The notes: a model not told the origin generated them from the letters alone. 64,000 nt of DNA from Brevundimonas mediterranea (GCF_011064825.1 NZ_CP048751.1:1178001-1242000); one strand, 5' to 3'. Numbered from the stretch's first letter, positions 49,638 through 59,845 are shown. Program-made: numbers and translations.

Positions 49638-50714
49638 TCAGCGAGACCGATCGACGTTCATGATCTCGCGAGCGATATGCTCCAGCGCCGTGACCTTCTG
49701 GGCGGCGCCGCGCGCAATGGCTTCCTTGGGCATGCCGAAGACGATCGAGGTCGCCTCGTCCTGCGCCACGGTGACGGCCCCGGCCTCCTTGAGCTCCAGC
49801 AGGCCGCGTGCGCCGTCATCGCCCATGCCGGTCATGATCACGCCCATGGCGTTGCGTCCGGCCGCCCGAGCGGCGGAGCGGAACAGGACGTCGACGGAGG
49901 GGCGGTGGCGCGACACGGGCGGCCCGTCCTTGATCGCCACCTGATAGCGGGCGCCGTGGCGTTCAAGCAGCATGTGCTTGTCGCCCGGTGCGATCAGGAC
50001 GTGGCCGCGCAGGACCGGATCGCCGTTCTGGGCCTCCTTGACCTCGACCTCGCACAGGCTGTTGAGCCGTTTGGCGAAGGCGGCGGTGAAGCCCGCCGGC
50101 ATGTGCTGGACGATGACGATGCCGGGCGCATTGGCCGGCAGCGCCTGCAACACCTCGCGCAGCGCCTCGGTCCCGCCTGTCGAGGCGCCCAGACAGGCCA
50201 CCATCTCCGTCGTGCGCGCCATGGCGGCCCCGGTCGGGGGCGGCAGCATGGCGTCAGCCGTCAGCTTGGTTCCGGGATCCAGCGTTCGCGTCGTCGTTCG
50301 CCTTGCGCCCAGCCGGGCGCGCGCCGCAGCCTTGACCACATCGCGGATGCGATCCGCGCTCTCGGCCAGATGGTCCGCCGCCCCGATGCGCGGCTTCAGT
50401 ATGATGTCGACCGCGCCGGCCTCCAGCGCCTGCATCAGAGTCTCGGATCCGGCCTCGGTCAGGGACGAGCACATGACCACCGGGATCGGCCGCTGGGCCA
50501 TCAGCTTGCGCAGGAAGGTGATGCCGTCCATGCGCGGCATCTCGACGTCCAGGGTGATGACGTCGGGCACGTCCTCGGCGATGCGACGCGCGGCGACGAA
50601 GGGGTCGGAGGCCACGCCCATGACCTCGATGCCGGGGTCGGCGGACAGGACGTCGACCAGAGTCTGGCGCACACTGGCCGAGTCGTCGATGACCAGAACG
50701 CGGACCTTGGGCAT
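49638..50714 (-). CDS. cheB: Chemotaxis response regulator protein-glutamate methylesterase
   Basis: The 358-residue CheB has an N-terminal receiver domain ([14 protein letters not shown]; phosphoacceptor D56 in [13 protein letters not shown]) and a C-terminal methylesterase domain with catalytic Ser in [14 protein letters not shown], His in VQHMPAGFT and Asp in [11 protein letters not shown]. It removes methyl groups or deamidates receptors for adaptation once phosphorylated by CheA. It is the last gene of the minus-strand operon, 4 nt after cheR. All catalytic residues are present. Confidence 0.97.
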   Translation of the reverse strand: MPKVRVLVIDDSASVRQTLVDVLSADPGIEVMGVASDPFVAARRIAEDVPDVITLDVEMPRMDGITFLRKLMAQRPIPVVMCSSLTEAGSETLMQALEAGAVDIILKPRIGAADHLAESADRIRDVVKAAARARLGARRTTTRTLDPGTKLTADAMLPPPTGAAMARTTEMVACLGASTGGTEALREVLQALPANAPGIVIVQHMPAGFTAAFAKRLNSLCEVEVKEAQNGDPVLRGHVLIAPGDKHMLLERHGARYQVAIKDGPPVSRHRPSVDVLFRSAARAAGRNAMGVIMTGMGDDGARGLLELKEAGAVTVAQDEATSIVFGMPKEAIARGAAQKVTALEHIAREIMNVDRSR

Positions 50715-50718
50715 GGGA

Positions 50719-51573
50719 TCAGGTCTTTCGGAAAATGGTGTTGGCGACAGTCACCAGAGGCAGTTCGATGCCGGTGATGCTCTCGGAATGGCCGATAAAC
50801 AGATAGCCGCCGCGCTTCAGCCGGTCGCACAGCCGTTTCAGAACCTTGGCCTGGGTCTGTTTATCGAAATAGATCATAACGTTACGACACATGATCATAT
50901 CGAACGGATCGCCGACCGAATAGGTCTCATCCATCAGATTGACCCGCGCCAACGACAGTTTCGCCCGCAGCGACGGATGGATGCGGCCCTCGCGCCGTCC
51001 GCTGTCGCGTGCGGTCATGACCCAGCGCCGCATTTCGGCGGGGACCGGGGTCAGCATCTCGTTCGGATAAACGCCGCGCAGCGCGGTTTCCAGCACATCG
51101 GTGGACAGGTCCGTGCCCAGGATCTGATAGTCGGGGCCGCCCTGTTCATCGGCGAATTTCTGCATGACCATGGCCATGGTGTAGGGCTCGGCGCCCATCG
51201 AGCAGGCGGCGCTCCAGGCCCGGATCCGCCGCATCCCGGCCGCCTTGAACTCGGGCAGCACGTGGGACGTCATATAGTCGAAATGGCGGGGTTCGCGGAA
51301 GAAGTCGGTCTTGTTGGTCGTCACCGCGTCGATCAGGAAGACGGACTCGGCCTCGAGCCCGTCCTCCTTGAACAGATAGTCGCAATAGTCGTCGAAGGTC
51401 GCATAGCCCGTGCTGCGCAGACGGCGGCGCAGCCGCCCCTCCAGCATGGTCCGCTTGGACGACGGCATCTTGATGCCGCTGTAGTCGTAGATATAGGCCG
51501 CCATCCGCTCGAAATTGCGGGCGCTGATCTGATCGACGGGAGGCGAGGACTGTTCCAGCGCGGCGTGGGACAA
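50719..51573 (-). CDS. cheR: Chemotaxis protein-glutamate methyltransferase
   Basis: The 284-residue CheR has the N-terminal helical substrate-recognition domain ([20 protein letters not shown]), [17 protein letters not shown] and a Rossmann SAM domain ending with [20 protein letters not shown]. It methylates receptor glutamates. The start is a TTG with an AAGAG site 7 nt upstream; no better start is in frame nearby. The spacing to the upstream cheW is 34 nt, the largest gap in the operon after the one downstream of cheW at 53963. Confidence 0.97.
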   Translation of the reverse strand: MSHAALEQSSPPVDQISARNFERMAAYIYDYSGIKMPSSKRTMLEGRLRRRLRSTGYATFDDYCDYLFKEDGLEAESVFLIDAVTTNKTDFFREPRHFDYMTSHVLPEFKAAGMRRIRAWSAACSMGAEPYTMAMVMQKFADEQGGPDYQILGTDLSTDVLETALRGVYPNEMLTPVPAEMRRWVMTARDSGRREGRIHPSLRAKLSLARVNLMDETYSVGDPFDMIMCRNVMIYFDKQTQAKVLKRLCDRLKRGGYLFIGHSESITGIELPLVTVANTIFRKT

Positions 51574-51607
51574 GGCGATACTCTTTCTGAGAAACCGGCG
51601 GCGACCG

Positions 51608-52117
51608 TCAGGCCGCGCGATCGACGTCGGGGACGGACGCCAGAGAGACGGTGTCGGTGCTGGACAGCAGTCGGGGCAGGTCGATCAGGACGACGAAGCC
51701 GTCCTCGCGCCGCACCACGCCCGAGATATAGTCCGAGCGCCACTTCACCCCGATGTCGGGCGACGGCTCGATCTGTTCGGCGGTGAAGACCGCCACCTCG
51801 AACACCCGGTCCGCCACCAGGCCCAGGCTGAGCACCCGGTCCTCCAGCGGAATATCCAGCACCAGGATGCGGGTGTTCAGCGTCGGCTCGGTCGGCGTCA
51901 TGCCCAGGCGGATCCGAAGATCCGCCGTGGGAACCCCCTGCCCCCGCACGTCCGTCAGGCCCAGAAGATAGTCCGGACTGTTGGGAATGCGCGAGGGCGC
52001 CTGATAGGTCAGGATCTCCCGCACCAGGCCGACCGGGGCGGCGAAGAGTTCGTCGCCCAGGCCGAAGGTCACATATTGCCCCTCAGAGGCGCCTTGCCCC
52101 TTGGCGGTTTCGGACAT
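51608..52117 (-). CDS. cheW: Chemotaxis coupling protein CheW (downstream copy)
   Basis: The 169-residue CheW has the SH3-like double-barrel pattern: YVTFGLGDELFAAPVGLVRE, LLGLTDVRGQGVPTADLRIR and GFVVLIDLPRLL. It links receptors to CheA. Its start overlaps the receptor gene stop (TGATG). It differs substantially from the other CheW at 53963, so the two copies may couple different receptors. The C-terminus is a short Ser/Asp-rich tail. Confidence 0.95.
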   Translation of the reverse strand: MSETAKGQGASEGQYVTFGLGDELFAAPVGLVREILTYQAPSRIPNSPDYLLGLTDVRGQGVPTADLRIRLGMTPTEPTLNTRILVLDIPLEDRVLSLGLVADRVFEVAVFTAEQIEPSPDIGVKWRSDYISGVVRREDGFVVLIDLPRLLSSTDTVSLASVPDVDRAA

Positions 52118-53940
52118 CAGGCGCTCTCCCGGAAGTCCATGTCCTCGTCGTCCGCGCCGCCGGTCGCCAGGTCCAGGGCGAAGCCCTTGGCGCGGGCCTG
52201 CTGGGCGTGGACGGCGGGCTTGGACGGCGCAGCCTTGGGCGTCGGGCGGGCCGCCGGCTTGGCCGGGGCCTTGAAGCTCGAGACGCGGGCCGGAGCCCGG
52301 GCCGGAGCGCGGCCGCCGCTGCGGCCGCCGGTCGTGTCGGTGCGGAAGAAGGCGATCGAGGTCTGCAGTTCCTCGGCCTGGGCCGCCAGCTCCTCGGAGG
52401 TGGCCGACATCTGCTCGGACGCGCCGGCGTTCTGCTGGGTCACCTTGTCCAGCTGCTGGATGGCCTCGTTGATCTGGCTGGCGCCGACGTCCTGCTCGCG
52501 GCAGGCGGCGCTGATCTCGGACACCAGTTCGGCGGTCTTGCGGATATCCGGCACCAGGCGTTGCAGCATTTCGCCGGCTTCCTGGGCCGCCTTGACGGTG
52601 TCGCCCGACACGGCGCCGATTTCGGCGGCGGCCGTCTGGCTGCGTTCGGCCAGTTTGCGCACTTCCGAGGCGACGACGGCGAAGCCCTTGCCGTGTTCCC
52701 CGGCGCGGGCGGCCTCGACCGCCGCGTTCAGGGCCAGCAGATCGGTCTGACGCGCGATCTCCTGCACGATGCCGATCTTGTCGGCGATGGTGCGCATGGC
52801 GTCCACCGCCCGATTGACCGCCTCGCCGCTGGCCTCGGCGTCCTTGGACGACTGACGCGAGATCTTCTCGGTCTGGGCCGCGTTGTCGGCGTTCTGCTTG
52901 ATGTTGGCGGCCATCTCTTCCATCGAGGCCGAGGCCTGTTCGGCGGCGGCCGCCTGTTCGGTCGCACCCTGGCTCATCTGTTCCGACGTGGCAGACAGCT
53001 CCTGGCTGCCCGACGAGACGTTGTCGGCGGCCGACAGGGCGTCGCCGACCACGCCGCGCAGGCGTTCCACCATGGACTGCAGCGAAAGACCCAGCGTGTC
53101 CTTGTCCGACAGCGGCTTGGGCTGGACCGTCAGGTCGCCGTTGGCGATCTCATCCGCCATGGTGGCGGTGGTCTTCAGATTGTCCGTCAGTCTGTTGAAG
53201 GCGTTGACCAGGTCCTTGATCTCGTCGTTCGACTTGATCTCGACCCGCTCGTCCAGGTCGCCGATGGCGACGGCGTCGGCCACGGTCATCAGGCGGTTCA
53301 GGCCGGCGCTGATGCCCAGGGCGATCCACAGGGCGGCTGAAACGGCCAAGGCGATCGCCAAGATTGACAGGGTGATCAGAAGGGTGCGGGTGTTCTGATA
53401 GTCCTTGTCCGCATCCGCCTGGGCCGCATCAGCGCGATCGCGGTTGAGTTGGACGCCCTCATACAGCTTCTCGGTCAGCGCCACCGCAGCCTCGCGGCCT
53501 TCGCCACCCGAATAGGCGGCCGCAGCAGCGGTGTCACCCGCAGCGGCGAGGGCGCGAACCTTGTCGTCAGTCCGATCGAACGCCTCTGTCTTGGCCTTTA
53601 TGTCCGCCCACAGGGCCCGTGTCGCCTCAGAGGCCGACCCGTGCATATCGTCGAAAATCTCCTGATATTTCGCGCGCGCCTCATCGCCAGCTTCGATCTG
53701 ACGCTGCATTTCTTCGGGTGTCCGCGCCAGAACCACATTCTTCTGCGCGCGCACGACCATCAAGGCGTAGCTGTTGAGCTGGTGCATCTTGTCGAGGCGG
53801 ACGACAGCCCCTTCAACCACCTCATCCATGGCGTCCTTGGCGACGCCCAGGCTGAAGATGCCGTATCCGGCGACTCCCGCCAAAGCGAGAATGAGAAAGC
53901 CGAAGGCTACGGCTAGTTTGGCCTTGATGGTGAAACGCAT
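52117..53940 (-). CDS. Methyl-accepting chemotaxis protein
   Basis: The 607-residue transmembrane receptor has TM1 at about 8-30, a helical periplasmic domain ([40 protein letters not shown]) of the 4HB type, TM2 ([20 protein letters not shown]), a HAMP domain and the signalling hairpin [20 protein letters not shown] with [15 protein letters not shown]. The C-terminus is a Pro/Ala/Lys-rich linker ending [11 protein letters not shown], without an obvious NWETF pentapeptide. The ligand is not predictable. Start ATG 53940 is 22 nt after the upstream cheW. Confidence 0.96.
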   Translation of the reverse strand: MRFTIKAKLAVAFGFLILALAGVAGYGIFSLGVAKDAMDEVVEGAVVRLDKMHQLNSYALMVVRAQKNVVLARTPEEMQRQIEAGDEARAKYQEIFDDMHGSASEATRALWADIKAKTEAFDRTDDKVRALAAAGDTAAAAAYSGGEGREAAVALTEKLYEGVQLNRDRADAAQADADKDYQNTRTLLITLSILAIALAVSAALWIALGISAGLNRLMTVADAVAIGDLDERVEIKSNDEIKDLVNAFNRLTDNLKTTATMADEIANGDLTVQPKPLSDKDTLGLSLQSMVERLRGVVGDALSAADNVSSGSQELSATSEQMSQGATEQAAAAEQASASMEEMAANIKQNADNAAQTEKISRQSSKDAEASGEAVNRAVDAMRTIADKIGIVQEIARQTDLLALNAAVEAARAGEHGKGFAVVASEVRKLAERSQTAAAEIGAVSGDTVKAAQEAGEMLQRLVPDIRKTAELVSEISAACREQDVGASQINEAIQQLDKVTQQNAGASEQMSATSEELAAQAEELQTSIAFFRTDTTGGRSGGRAPARAPARVSSFKAPAKPAARPTPKAAPSKPAVHAQQARAKGFALDLATGGADDEDMDFRESA

Positions 53941-53962
53941 GGCTGATCTCCCCGATAGCCGG

Positions 53963-54484
53963 TCAATGACGGGTGGCGGACGCGACCGGCTGGCGGGCGT
54001 CCTGCTGTTGATTGAAGATGGCCTGGAGGTCGGGAACGACGATGAACTCGCCGCCGCGCTTGACCAGGCATTGGATGAACTCGGGCCGCCAGCGCATGCC
54101 GACGCTGGGCGGCGCCTCCGAGTCGGCGCGGGCCAGGGTGGTGACTTCGTGGACCTTGTCGGTGCGAAGGCCGACCAGGGTCGGTTCGCCGGCCAGTTCG
54201 ATCTCGATGACCACGATCCGGCTGTCGATGGTGGCGGCCCCCCGCTCCAGCCCGAAGGCCACGCGCAGGTCGGACAAGGGAATGACCTTGCCGCGGAAGT
54301 TGATGACCGCCCCGGCGAAGGCGCCGGCGCCGGGCACCACGGTCTCGGGCGCCAGGTCCATGATTTCCTGCACGCCGACGGCGTGAAGGGCGAACAGCTC
54401 GCCATTCAGTTCGAAGGTCAGGACCTCGACCTGTTCGGCGCCGGTCCAACCGGGCGCGGTGGTGATTTCGGCCTGGGTGCTCAT
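53963..54484 (-). CDS. cheW: Chemotaxis coupling protein CheW (upstream copy)
   Basis: The 173-residue CheW has [40 protein letters not shown] and [20 protein letters not shown]. The N-terminal ~15 residues are an extension. The ATG overlaps the cheA stop (ATGA), which supports a fixed CheA:CheW ratio. It is nearest to cheA and is likely the principal coupling protein for it. Confidence 0.95.
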   Translation of the reverse strand: MSTQAEITTAPGWTGAEQVEVLTFELNGELFALHAVGVQEIMDLAPETVVPGAGAFAGAVINFRGKVIPLSDLRVAFGLERGAATIDSRIVVIEIELAGEPTLVGLRTDKVHEVTTLARADSEAPPSVGMRWRPEFIQCLVKRGGEFIVVPDLQAIFNQQQDARQPVASATRH

Positions 54485-56505
54485 ATGGCTTCGCGCATCT
54501 GCGCCTCCTGCTGCTGGCCCTTGGCGACCAGGTGGCCGACGTCCAGGATCAGGGCCACGCCGCCGTCGCCCAGGATTGTGGCGCCCGAGAAGGTCGGCAG
54601 GCCGGAATGGAGTTTGGACATCGACTTGATCACCGTCTGGTGGTCGCCGATGATCTGATCGACCACCAGGCCGATCCGCTCGGTCCCGGTCGAAACGACC
54701 ACGACCTTCTGGTGCAGTTCGGGCGGGGTGCCGGTCTCGAACATCTCGCGCAGGCGCAGATAGGGCACCAGGCTGTTGCGCAGCGAGATGAAGCTGCGGC
54801 CGCGCGAGCGCAGATCCTCGTCCAGCGACAGTTCCAGGCATTCCTCGACGGCGCCCAGCGGGATCACGTAGCGGCCCTGACCGACGCGGACCAGCAGGCC
54901 GTCGATGATGGCCAGGGTCAGCGGGATCCGCAGCGAAACCTCCGAGCCCTCGCCAGGCCGGCTGGCGATGTCGATGGAGCCGCGCAGCGCCTCGATGGTG
55001 CGTTTGACCACGTCCATGCCGACGCCGCGGCCGGACAGATTGGTCACCGCCGCCGCCGTCGAGAAGCCGGGATGGAAGATCATCTGCAGCAGGTCGTGGT
55101 CGCTGAGTGCGGCGCCGGGCTCGATCAGGCCCTGCGCCTCCGCCTTGGCGCGGACGCGGTCGCGGTCGATGCCTCGACCGTCGTCGCGGATGGTGATGAC
55201 CACCTCGCCGCCCGACTGATGGGCCGACAGGCGGATGCGGCCGGTGGCCGGCTTGCCGGCGGCCGCGCGATCCTCGGCGGTCTCCAGTCCGTGGTCGGCG
55301 GCGTTGCGGATCAGGTGGACCAGCGGGTCGGCCAGACGTTCGATGACCGTCTTGTCGATCTCGGTCGTTTCGCCGTCGGTCGATAGTTCGATGACCTTGC
55401 CGGTCTCGCGGGCCAGGTCATGGACCAGGCGGCGGAAGCGGCCGAACAGGGTCGCCACCGGCACCATGCGCAGCACCATCATGGTGTCGCGCAGCTCGCC
55501 CGACAGGCGTTCGATCTCTTCCGAGACGGCGCGCAGGGCTGTGTCGACGCCGGAATTGGCGATCTGGCTCAGGCGGGACTGGGCGATGACCAGTTCCCCC
55601 ACGCGGTCCATCAGTTCGTCCAGGCGATCGGCCGGCACCCGCACGCTCTCGCTCGGCTTGGCCGTCTTGGCGACGCCGGCCTCGGCGGCGTCCGGAGCGG
55701 TGGGGGCGGAAGACTGGACCGGTGCGGCGACCTGAGCCGGTGCGGCGGTCTGGGGCAGGATCGAAGGACCCTCGGCGACGACCTCAGCCGGACCGGTCTG
55801 GTCCGCAACGACCGCGTCCGCATTGGACGCGTCCAGGGGCTCGATCGACAGGTTCATCTCGTCCATCACGAAGATGAAGACATCCTCGATCGCCCCCCGG
55901 CCCTGATCGGTGGTCAAGGTCACGTCCCAGGCCAGATAGTGGTCGGTCGGCTCGATCTGGCTCAGCGGCGGCACGCGCGAGGCGTCCGCCACGACGCGCG
56001 CCTCGCCCAGATCGCGAAGCTCGGCCAGCAGGGCCAGTGGATTGGTGCCGTTCTTGAAGGCGTGGGACGGCAGGTCGAACCGGATGCGCCAGGCCGTCTG
56101 GACGGGGGCGCCGGCGACGGGCGCCATACCGTCCGCTTCACGCACGGCCCGTTCCAGGTCTACCAACAGGACATCGCCCGCCGCGCCGTGATCGCCCGAC
56201 GGATCCTCCATCAGGCGACGCATATGGTCCCGCGCCGCCAGAACGGCCGACACCAGGTCGGTCGTGGCCGCGACCTCGCCCTTTCGGACGCGGTCGAAAG
56301 CGGTCTCGCAGTGGTGGGTGAAACCGGCCAGGGCGTCGAAGCCGAACATGGACCCGGACCCCTTCAGGGTGTGCAGCCCCCGGAAAACGGCGTCGACCAG
56401 GTCGCGGTCCTCGGGTCGCTCCAGCAGATCGAGCAAGCCCTGCTCAATCAACTCCAGATTTTCTCTCGCCTCCACTTGGAAGACGGCGATGGCTTCGTCG
56501 CTCAT
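54481..56505 (-). CDS. cheA: Chemotaxis histidine kinase CheA
   Basis: The 674-residue CheA has P1 with phosphoacceptor H45 (FRGLHTLKGSGSMFGFDALA), a P2-like domain (~141-232: LPSHAFKNGTNPLALLAELR, DHYLAWDVTLTTDQG), an Ala/Pro linker, P3 dimerisation (VRVPADRLDELMDRVGELVI), P4 ATPase with N-box DPLVHLIRNAADHG and G-boxes IRDDGRGID and NLSGRGVGMDVV, and a P5 CheW-like domain to the end. It phosphorylates CheY and CheB. I chose ATG 56505, which overlaps the cheY stop. All signature residues are intact. Confidence 0.97.
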   Translation of the reverse strand: MSDEAIAVFQVEARENLELIEQGLLDLLERPEDRDLVDAVFRGLHTLKGSGSMFGFDALAGFTHHCETAFDRVRKGEVAATTDLVSAVLAARDHMRRLMEDPSGDHGAAGDVLLVDLERAVREADGMAPVAGAPVQTAWRIRFDLPSHAFKNGTNPLALLAELRDLGEARVVADASRVPPLSQIEPTDHYLAWDVTLTTDQGRGAIEDVFIFVMDEMNLSIEPLDASNADAVVADQTGPAEVVAEGPSILPQTAAPAQVAAPVQSSAPTAPDAAEAGVAKTAKPSESVRVPADRLDELMDRVGELVIAQSRLSQIANSGVDTALRAVSEEIERLSGELRDTMMVLRMVPVATLFGRFRRLVHDLARETGKVIELSTDGETTEIDKTVIERLADPLVHLIRNAADHGLETAEDRAAAGKPATGRIRLSAHQSGGEVVITIRDDGRGIDRDRVRAKAEAQGLIEPGAALSDHDLLQMIFHPGFSTAAAVTNLSGRGVGMDVVKRTIEALRGSIDIASRPGEGSEVSLRIPLTLAIIDGLLVRVGQGRYVIPLGAVEECLELSLDEDLRSRGRSFISLRNSLVPYLRLREMFETGTPPELHQKVVVVSTGTERIGLVVDQIIGDHQTVIKSMSKLHSGLPTFSGATILGDGGVALILDVGHLVAKGQQQEAQMREAI

Positions 56506-56870
56506 CGTCCCAAAACCTTCTTGGCCACGCGCACCAGTTGATCCGGATCGAAGGGCTTGGTCAGCCATCCGGTGGCGCCGGCCGCCTTGGCCCGCGCCTT
56601 GAAGCCCTCGTCGGATTCCGTGGTCAGGAAGACGATCGGCACGCCCATCTGATCGGGCATCCGGCGCATCTCCTCGATCATGGTCAGGCCGTCCATGACG
56701 GGCATGTTCAGATCGGTGATGATCAGGTCGAAGGCGCTGGCCTTGGCCTTTTCAATGCCCTCGGCGCCATTGACCGCTTCGGCTACCGAATAGCCGGCGT
56801 TGGTCAGCGCGATCTTCAGCGCGACGCGGATGCTGGGCGAGTCATCGACCGTGAGGATAGAAGCGGTCAT
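56502..56870 (-). CDS. cheY: Chemotaxis response regulator CheY
   Basis: The 122-residue single receiver domain has the acidic pair (TVDDSPS), phosphoacceptor D53 in ITDLNMPVMDG, the Thr in FLTTESDEG and Lys in WLTKPFDP. It carries the CheA signal to the motor or to another target. It is the closest CheY to the CheZ-like protein gene at 47743. Overlaps with both neighbours (ATGA) indicate tight co-expression. Confidence 0.97.
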   Translation of the reverse strand: MTASILTVDDSPSIRVALKIALTNAGYSVAEAVNGAEGIEKAKASAFDLIITDLNMPVMDGLTMIEEMRRMPDQMGVPIVFLTTESDEGFKARAKAAGATGWLTKPFDPDQLVRVAKKVLGR

Positions 56871-57175
56871 TGGGCGGGTCCTTGGTGAAGCCAGAACTGG
56901 AGATCTTCAGCCGTGGCGTCCGTCAGGAAGCCGGCCGCATCAAGCGCTGGCCGAAATTCCGTCGCCGGACGTTCCAGGACCAGGGTCTTGCCGACCGCCC
57001 GGGCCTGGCGCCGCGCAGACTCGATCAGCTGCAATCCGCAAAGATCGACGGGCTGCTCATCGGCAAGGTCGAGACTGATGGTGTCGCCCTCCTCGAAGGC
57101 GTCGAGAATCGATTGGCGAAGAACGACGACGTTCTTGACCACAAGGGCCGCGTCGATCAGCACACGTTTCGTCAT
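56867..57175 (-). CDS. STAS-domain protein at the head of the chemotaxis operon
   Basis: The 102-residue STAS protein has LIDAALVVKNVVVLRQSILD and ISLDLADEQPVDLCGLQLIE. The position of the regulatory serine in anti-sigma antagonists (D-S-S-G) is D-L-C-G here, with Cys46, so Ser phosphorylation by an anti-sigma-type kinase is unlikely. STAS proteins lead many alphaproteobacterial che operons with no settled function. It starts at ATG 57175 with an upstream GGGGACGGGG, and its stop overlaps cheY. Divergent from a hybrid kinase. Confidence 0.88.
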   Translation of the reverse strand: MTKRVLIDAALVVKNVVVLRQSILDAFEEGDTISLDLADEQPVDLCGLQLIESARRQARAVGKTLVLERPATEFRPALDAAGFLTDATAEDLQFWLHQGPAQ

Positions 57176-57377
57176 ACCCCGTCCCCACAAGCATGACGCA
57201 CAGCCATGCAACTGAGGCTCATGGTTGACGATCGGCGTTAAACCCGCTTCAAAACTATGGTACGTGAATCTACCTAGCTTGGCCGTAAGCAACGCGAGGC
57301 TGTGTCGTTCACTTCGATTTCACCTTCGGGAATTAAGACGGGCCCCTCAGCAGCACCGCTGAACAAGGGGATCCGAA

Positions 57378-59288
57378 TTGATCGACGTCGGCGCAGATGA
57401 CGCAACTGACTATGAGGGCGACGTCTTTCACGGCCAGATCGCGGATGCTTCGTCCGCCTATATATGGCTGCTGAATACACGGGGACGGATCGTCCATGTC
57501 AGCCGTGCGGCGCGGCGTTTCCAGCCGGAACCTCCAGCGCCCCATACCATGGCCTGGCGCGACGCCTGGCCGGTCGACTGCCGCTTTTCCATTGATCGCG
57601 GCGTCCAGGAAGCACAGGCGGGTCGGGCCTTCTCCTTCCGCACGCGATTCACCACTGAACAATCGTCGGCGGTCTATCTGGATACGACGGTCAGCGCCGT
57701 GCGCGACGACGCTGGGCGGATCGTGCGCCTCCTGGTCAAGGCCGAGGACGTCACCCAGGAGACCGAGACCGCCGCCTTCCTGAACACCGTCATCGAGGTC
57801 CTGCCCCTGGCCCTGACCGTCAAGGACGCCCGGACGGGCCGCTACATCCTGGCCAACCGCGCGGCGGAGAAACTGTTCGGTCGGTTCGAGGGGCTGACGG
57901 GACTGCGGGCCTCCGACGTCCTGCCCGCCGCCTTCGCTGAATGGGCGGCGGACGCCGTGCCGGGCATGGGCTCCCAGTCGACGGTGTACGAGGATCACGC
58001 TGAGGCCGGGTTCCGCTATCTGGCCGCCACCAAGCTCGCGACCTATGACGACGAAGGCGTGCGCCATCTGATCGGCCTGACCGAGGACATCACCCAGAAA
58101 CAGCGTGACGCCGACGCCCTCTATCAGGCGCTGGAACAGGCCGAACAGGCCAACCGCGCCCGCAGCGCCTTCGTCACCAACATCAGCCACGAGATTCGCA
58201 CCCCCCTGAACGGCGTCATCGCCGGGGTCGACCTTCTCGCCGCCCGCTCGACCGCGCCGGACATCCAGGAAGTCACCGAGATGATCCGCGCCTCGGCCGC
58301 CGTGCTGCAGGATCAGTTGCAGCAACTGCTGGCCGTCGCTCGCCTGGACGGGATAGAGGGGCCGCCGGAGGTCGAGACCTTCGTCCTTGGCGACCTGATC
58401 GAGCGGGTCGTCCGCCCCGCGCGCGAGGCCGCAAGGGCCAAGGGCCTGGCGTTCGTCGTCGAGATCGCCCCCGCTCTTCCCGCAGCCTTCGTCGGCGATC
58501 CGGCGGGCATAGAGCGGGTGCTGACGCCCTTGCTGAATAATGCGGTCAAGTTCACCCACCGGGGCGAAATCCGCCTGACCGTCGATCCATGCCAGAACGG
58601 GGGTGTTCGCTTCGCCTGCGTGGACACGGGCGTCGGTTTCGATCCCGCCCTGAAGGCGGCCATGTTCGCCTCGTTCCGGCAACAGGACGACGCCCTGACC
58701 CGCGAATACGGCGGCATGGGCCTGGGTCTCGCCTTGGCGCGGAAAGCCGCGCGGGCGCTCGGCGGGATCCTCGACGCCGCGCCGCGTGAAGACGGGGGGT
58801 CGGTCTTCTGGCTGGATCTGCCCCTGTCCACCGCGCCGGTTCAAACCACGGACGAAGTCACGACCGACCCGGTTGACCGGTTGCGCGTCCTGGTCGCCGA
58901 CGACCATCCGACCAATCGCCGGATCGTCGAAATGATGCTGGAGTCCGTTGCCGACGTCACGACGGCCGAAGACGGCGTGGAGGCTGTGGAAGCCGCCGGA
59001 CGCGAAACCTTCGACGTCATCCTGATGGACATCCAGATGCCCCGCATGGACGGAATCACGGCGGTCGCCCGCATTCGCGACGCGGAACGCGCGGCGGGCC
59101 GGGGCCACGTCCCGGTCATCATGCTGACCGCCAACACCCAGCCCGAACATGTCGAAGCGGCGCGGCTGGCGGGCGCCGACCGCCACCTCGGCAAACCCTT
59201 CACCCTCGCCCTGCTTTTCAACGAGATCCAGGCCCTGCTGGCGGACGCCCCGGCCCGCACGCCCCTGGGCCGTCACGCGAACGCCTAG
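57378..59288 (+). CDS. Hybrid sensor histidine kinase (PAS-PAS-HisKA-HATPase-REC)
   Basis: The 636-residue soluble protein has two PAS domains (about 15-125 and 135-240), HisKA with H271 in ISHEIRTPLNG, an HATPase with LLNNAVKFTHRGEI and MGLGLALARK, and a C-terminal receiver with D551 in LMDIQMPRMDG. No membrane segments are seen, so it senses an intracellular cue. It starts at a TTG with an AAGGGG site nearby. It is divergent from the chemotaxis operon across 202 nt and may regulate it, or be phosphorylated alongside it. It converges with an HNH nuclease gene. Confidence 0.9.
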   Translation: MIDVGADDATDYEGDVFHGQIADASSAYIWLLNTRGRIVHVSRAARRFQPEPPAPHTMAWRDAWPVDCRFSIDRGVQEAQAGRAFSFRTRFTTEQSSAVYLDTTVSAVRDDAGRIVRLLVKAEDVTQETETAAFLNTVIEVLPLALTVKDARTGRYILANRAAEKLFGRFEGLTGLRASDVLPAAFAEWAADAVPGMGSQSTVYEDHAEAGFRYLAATKLATYDDEGVRHLIGLTEDITQKQRDADALYQALEQAEQANRARSAFVTNISHEIRTPLNGVIAGVDLLAARSTAPDIQEVTEMIRASAAVLQDQLQQLLAVARLDGIEGPPEVETFVLGDLIERVVRPAREAARAKGLAFVVEIAPALPAAFVGDPAGIERVLTPLLNNAVKFTHRGEIRLTVDPCQNGGVRFACVDTGVGFDPALKAAMFASFRQQDDALTREYGGMGLGLALARKAARALGGILDAAPREDGGSVFWLDLPLSTAPVQTTDEVTTDPVDRLRVLVADDHPTNRRIVEMMLESVADVTTAEDGVEAVEAAGRETFDVILMDIQMPRMDGITAVARIRDAERAAGRGHVPVIMLTANTQPEHVEAARLAGADRHLGKPFTLALLFNEIQALLADAPARTPLGRHANA

Positions 59289-59845
59289 GGTTCGAGCTCG
59301 ATGTCCCAATAGAGATAATCCAGCCAGCTCTGGTGCAGATAATGCGGCGGGAAACGCCGGCCCGCTTCCTGCAGCTGCCAGGCGTTCGGGCGATAGGGCT
59401 CGCGGCGGATCGGCATCATGGCCTGGCGCGGGGTGCGGCCGCCCTTGGTCAGGTTGCAGGGGCCGCAGGCGGCGACGATGTTCTCCCAGGTCGTGCGGCC
59501 GCCGTGCGAACGCGGAATGACGTGGTCGAAGGTCAGCTCGGTCGATTCCCCGCAGTACTGACAGGCGAAGCCGTCGCGCAGGAAGACATTGAACCGGGTG
59601 AAGGCGGGGCTGCGATCCTGATCGACATAGTTCTTCAGCGCGATGACGCTGGGCAGTTGCATCTCCATCGACGGAGAGCGGACCACCTTGTCGTACAGCG
59701 ACACCACGTCCACCCGGTCCTGATAGACCGCCTTGACCGCCTCTTCCCACGGCCAGAGCGACAGCGGGTAATAGGACAGCGGCCGGAAGTCCGCGTTCAG
59801 AACGAGGGCGGGAAAGCCCGACGGCGGTCGGTGGAGGACCTGCAT
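59285..59845 (-). CDS. HNH endonuclease family protein
   Basis: The 186-residue protein has an N-terminal beta-rich part (LVLNADFRPLSYYPLSLWPW) and a C-terminal HNH motif: FACQYCGES, TFDHVIPRSHGG (His of HNH) and AACGPCNLTKGG, giving two CxxC zinc pairs. This stand-alone alphaproteobacterial family is usually not mobile. Substrate and role are unknown. Its end overlaps the convergent kinase gene by 4 nt. Confidence 0.88.
   Translation of the reverse strand: MQVLHRPPSGFPALVLNADFRPLSYYPLSLWPWEEAVKAVYQDRVDVVSLYDKVVRSPSMEMQLPSVIALKNYVDQDRSPAFTRFNVFLRDGFACQYCGESTELTFDHVIPRSHGGRTTWENIVAACGPCNLTKGGRTPRQAMMPIRREPYRPNAWQLQEAGRRFPPHYLHQSWLDYLYWDIELEP

Noticed and set aside
53941..54405. In-frame upstream extension of the receptor gene
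   Set aside because: It is an alternate frame of cheW; the receptor's membrane-anchor start at 53940 is clear.
57333..59750. 805-codon open frame opposite the hybrid kinase, extending into the HNH nuclease gene
   Set aside because: Its first part is an alternate-frame shadow of the HNH gene and the rest is antisense to the kinase.
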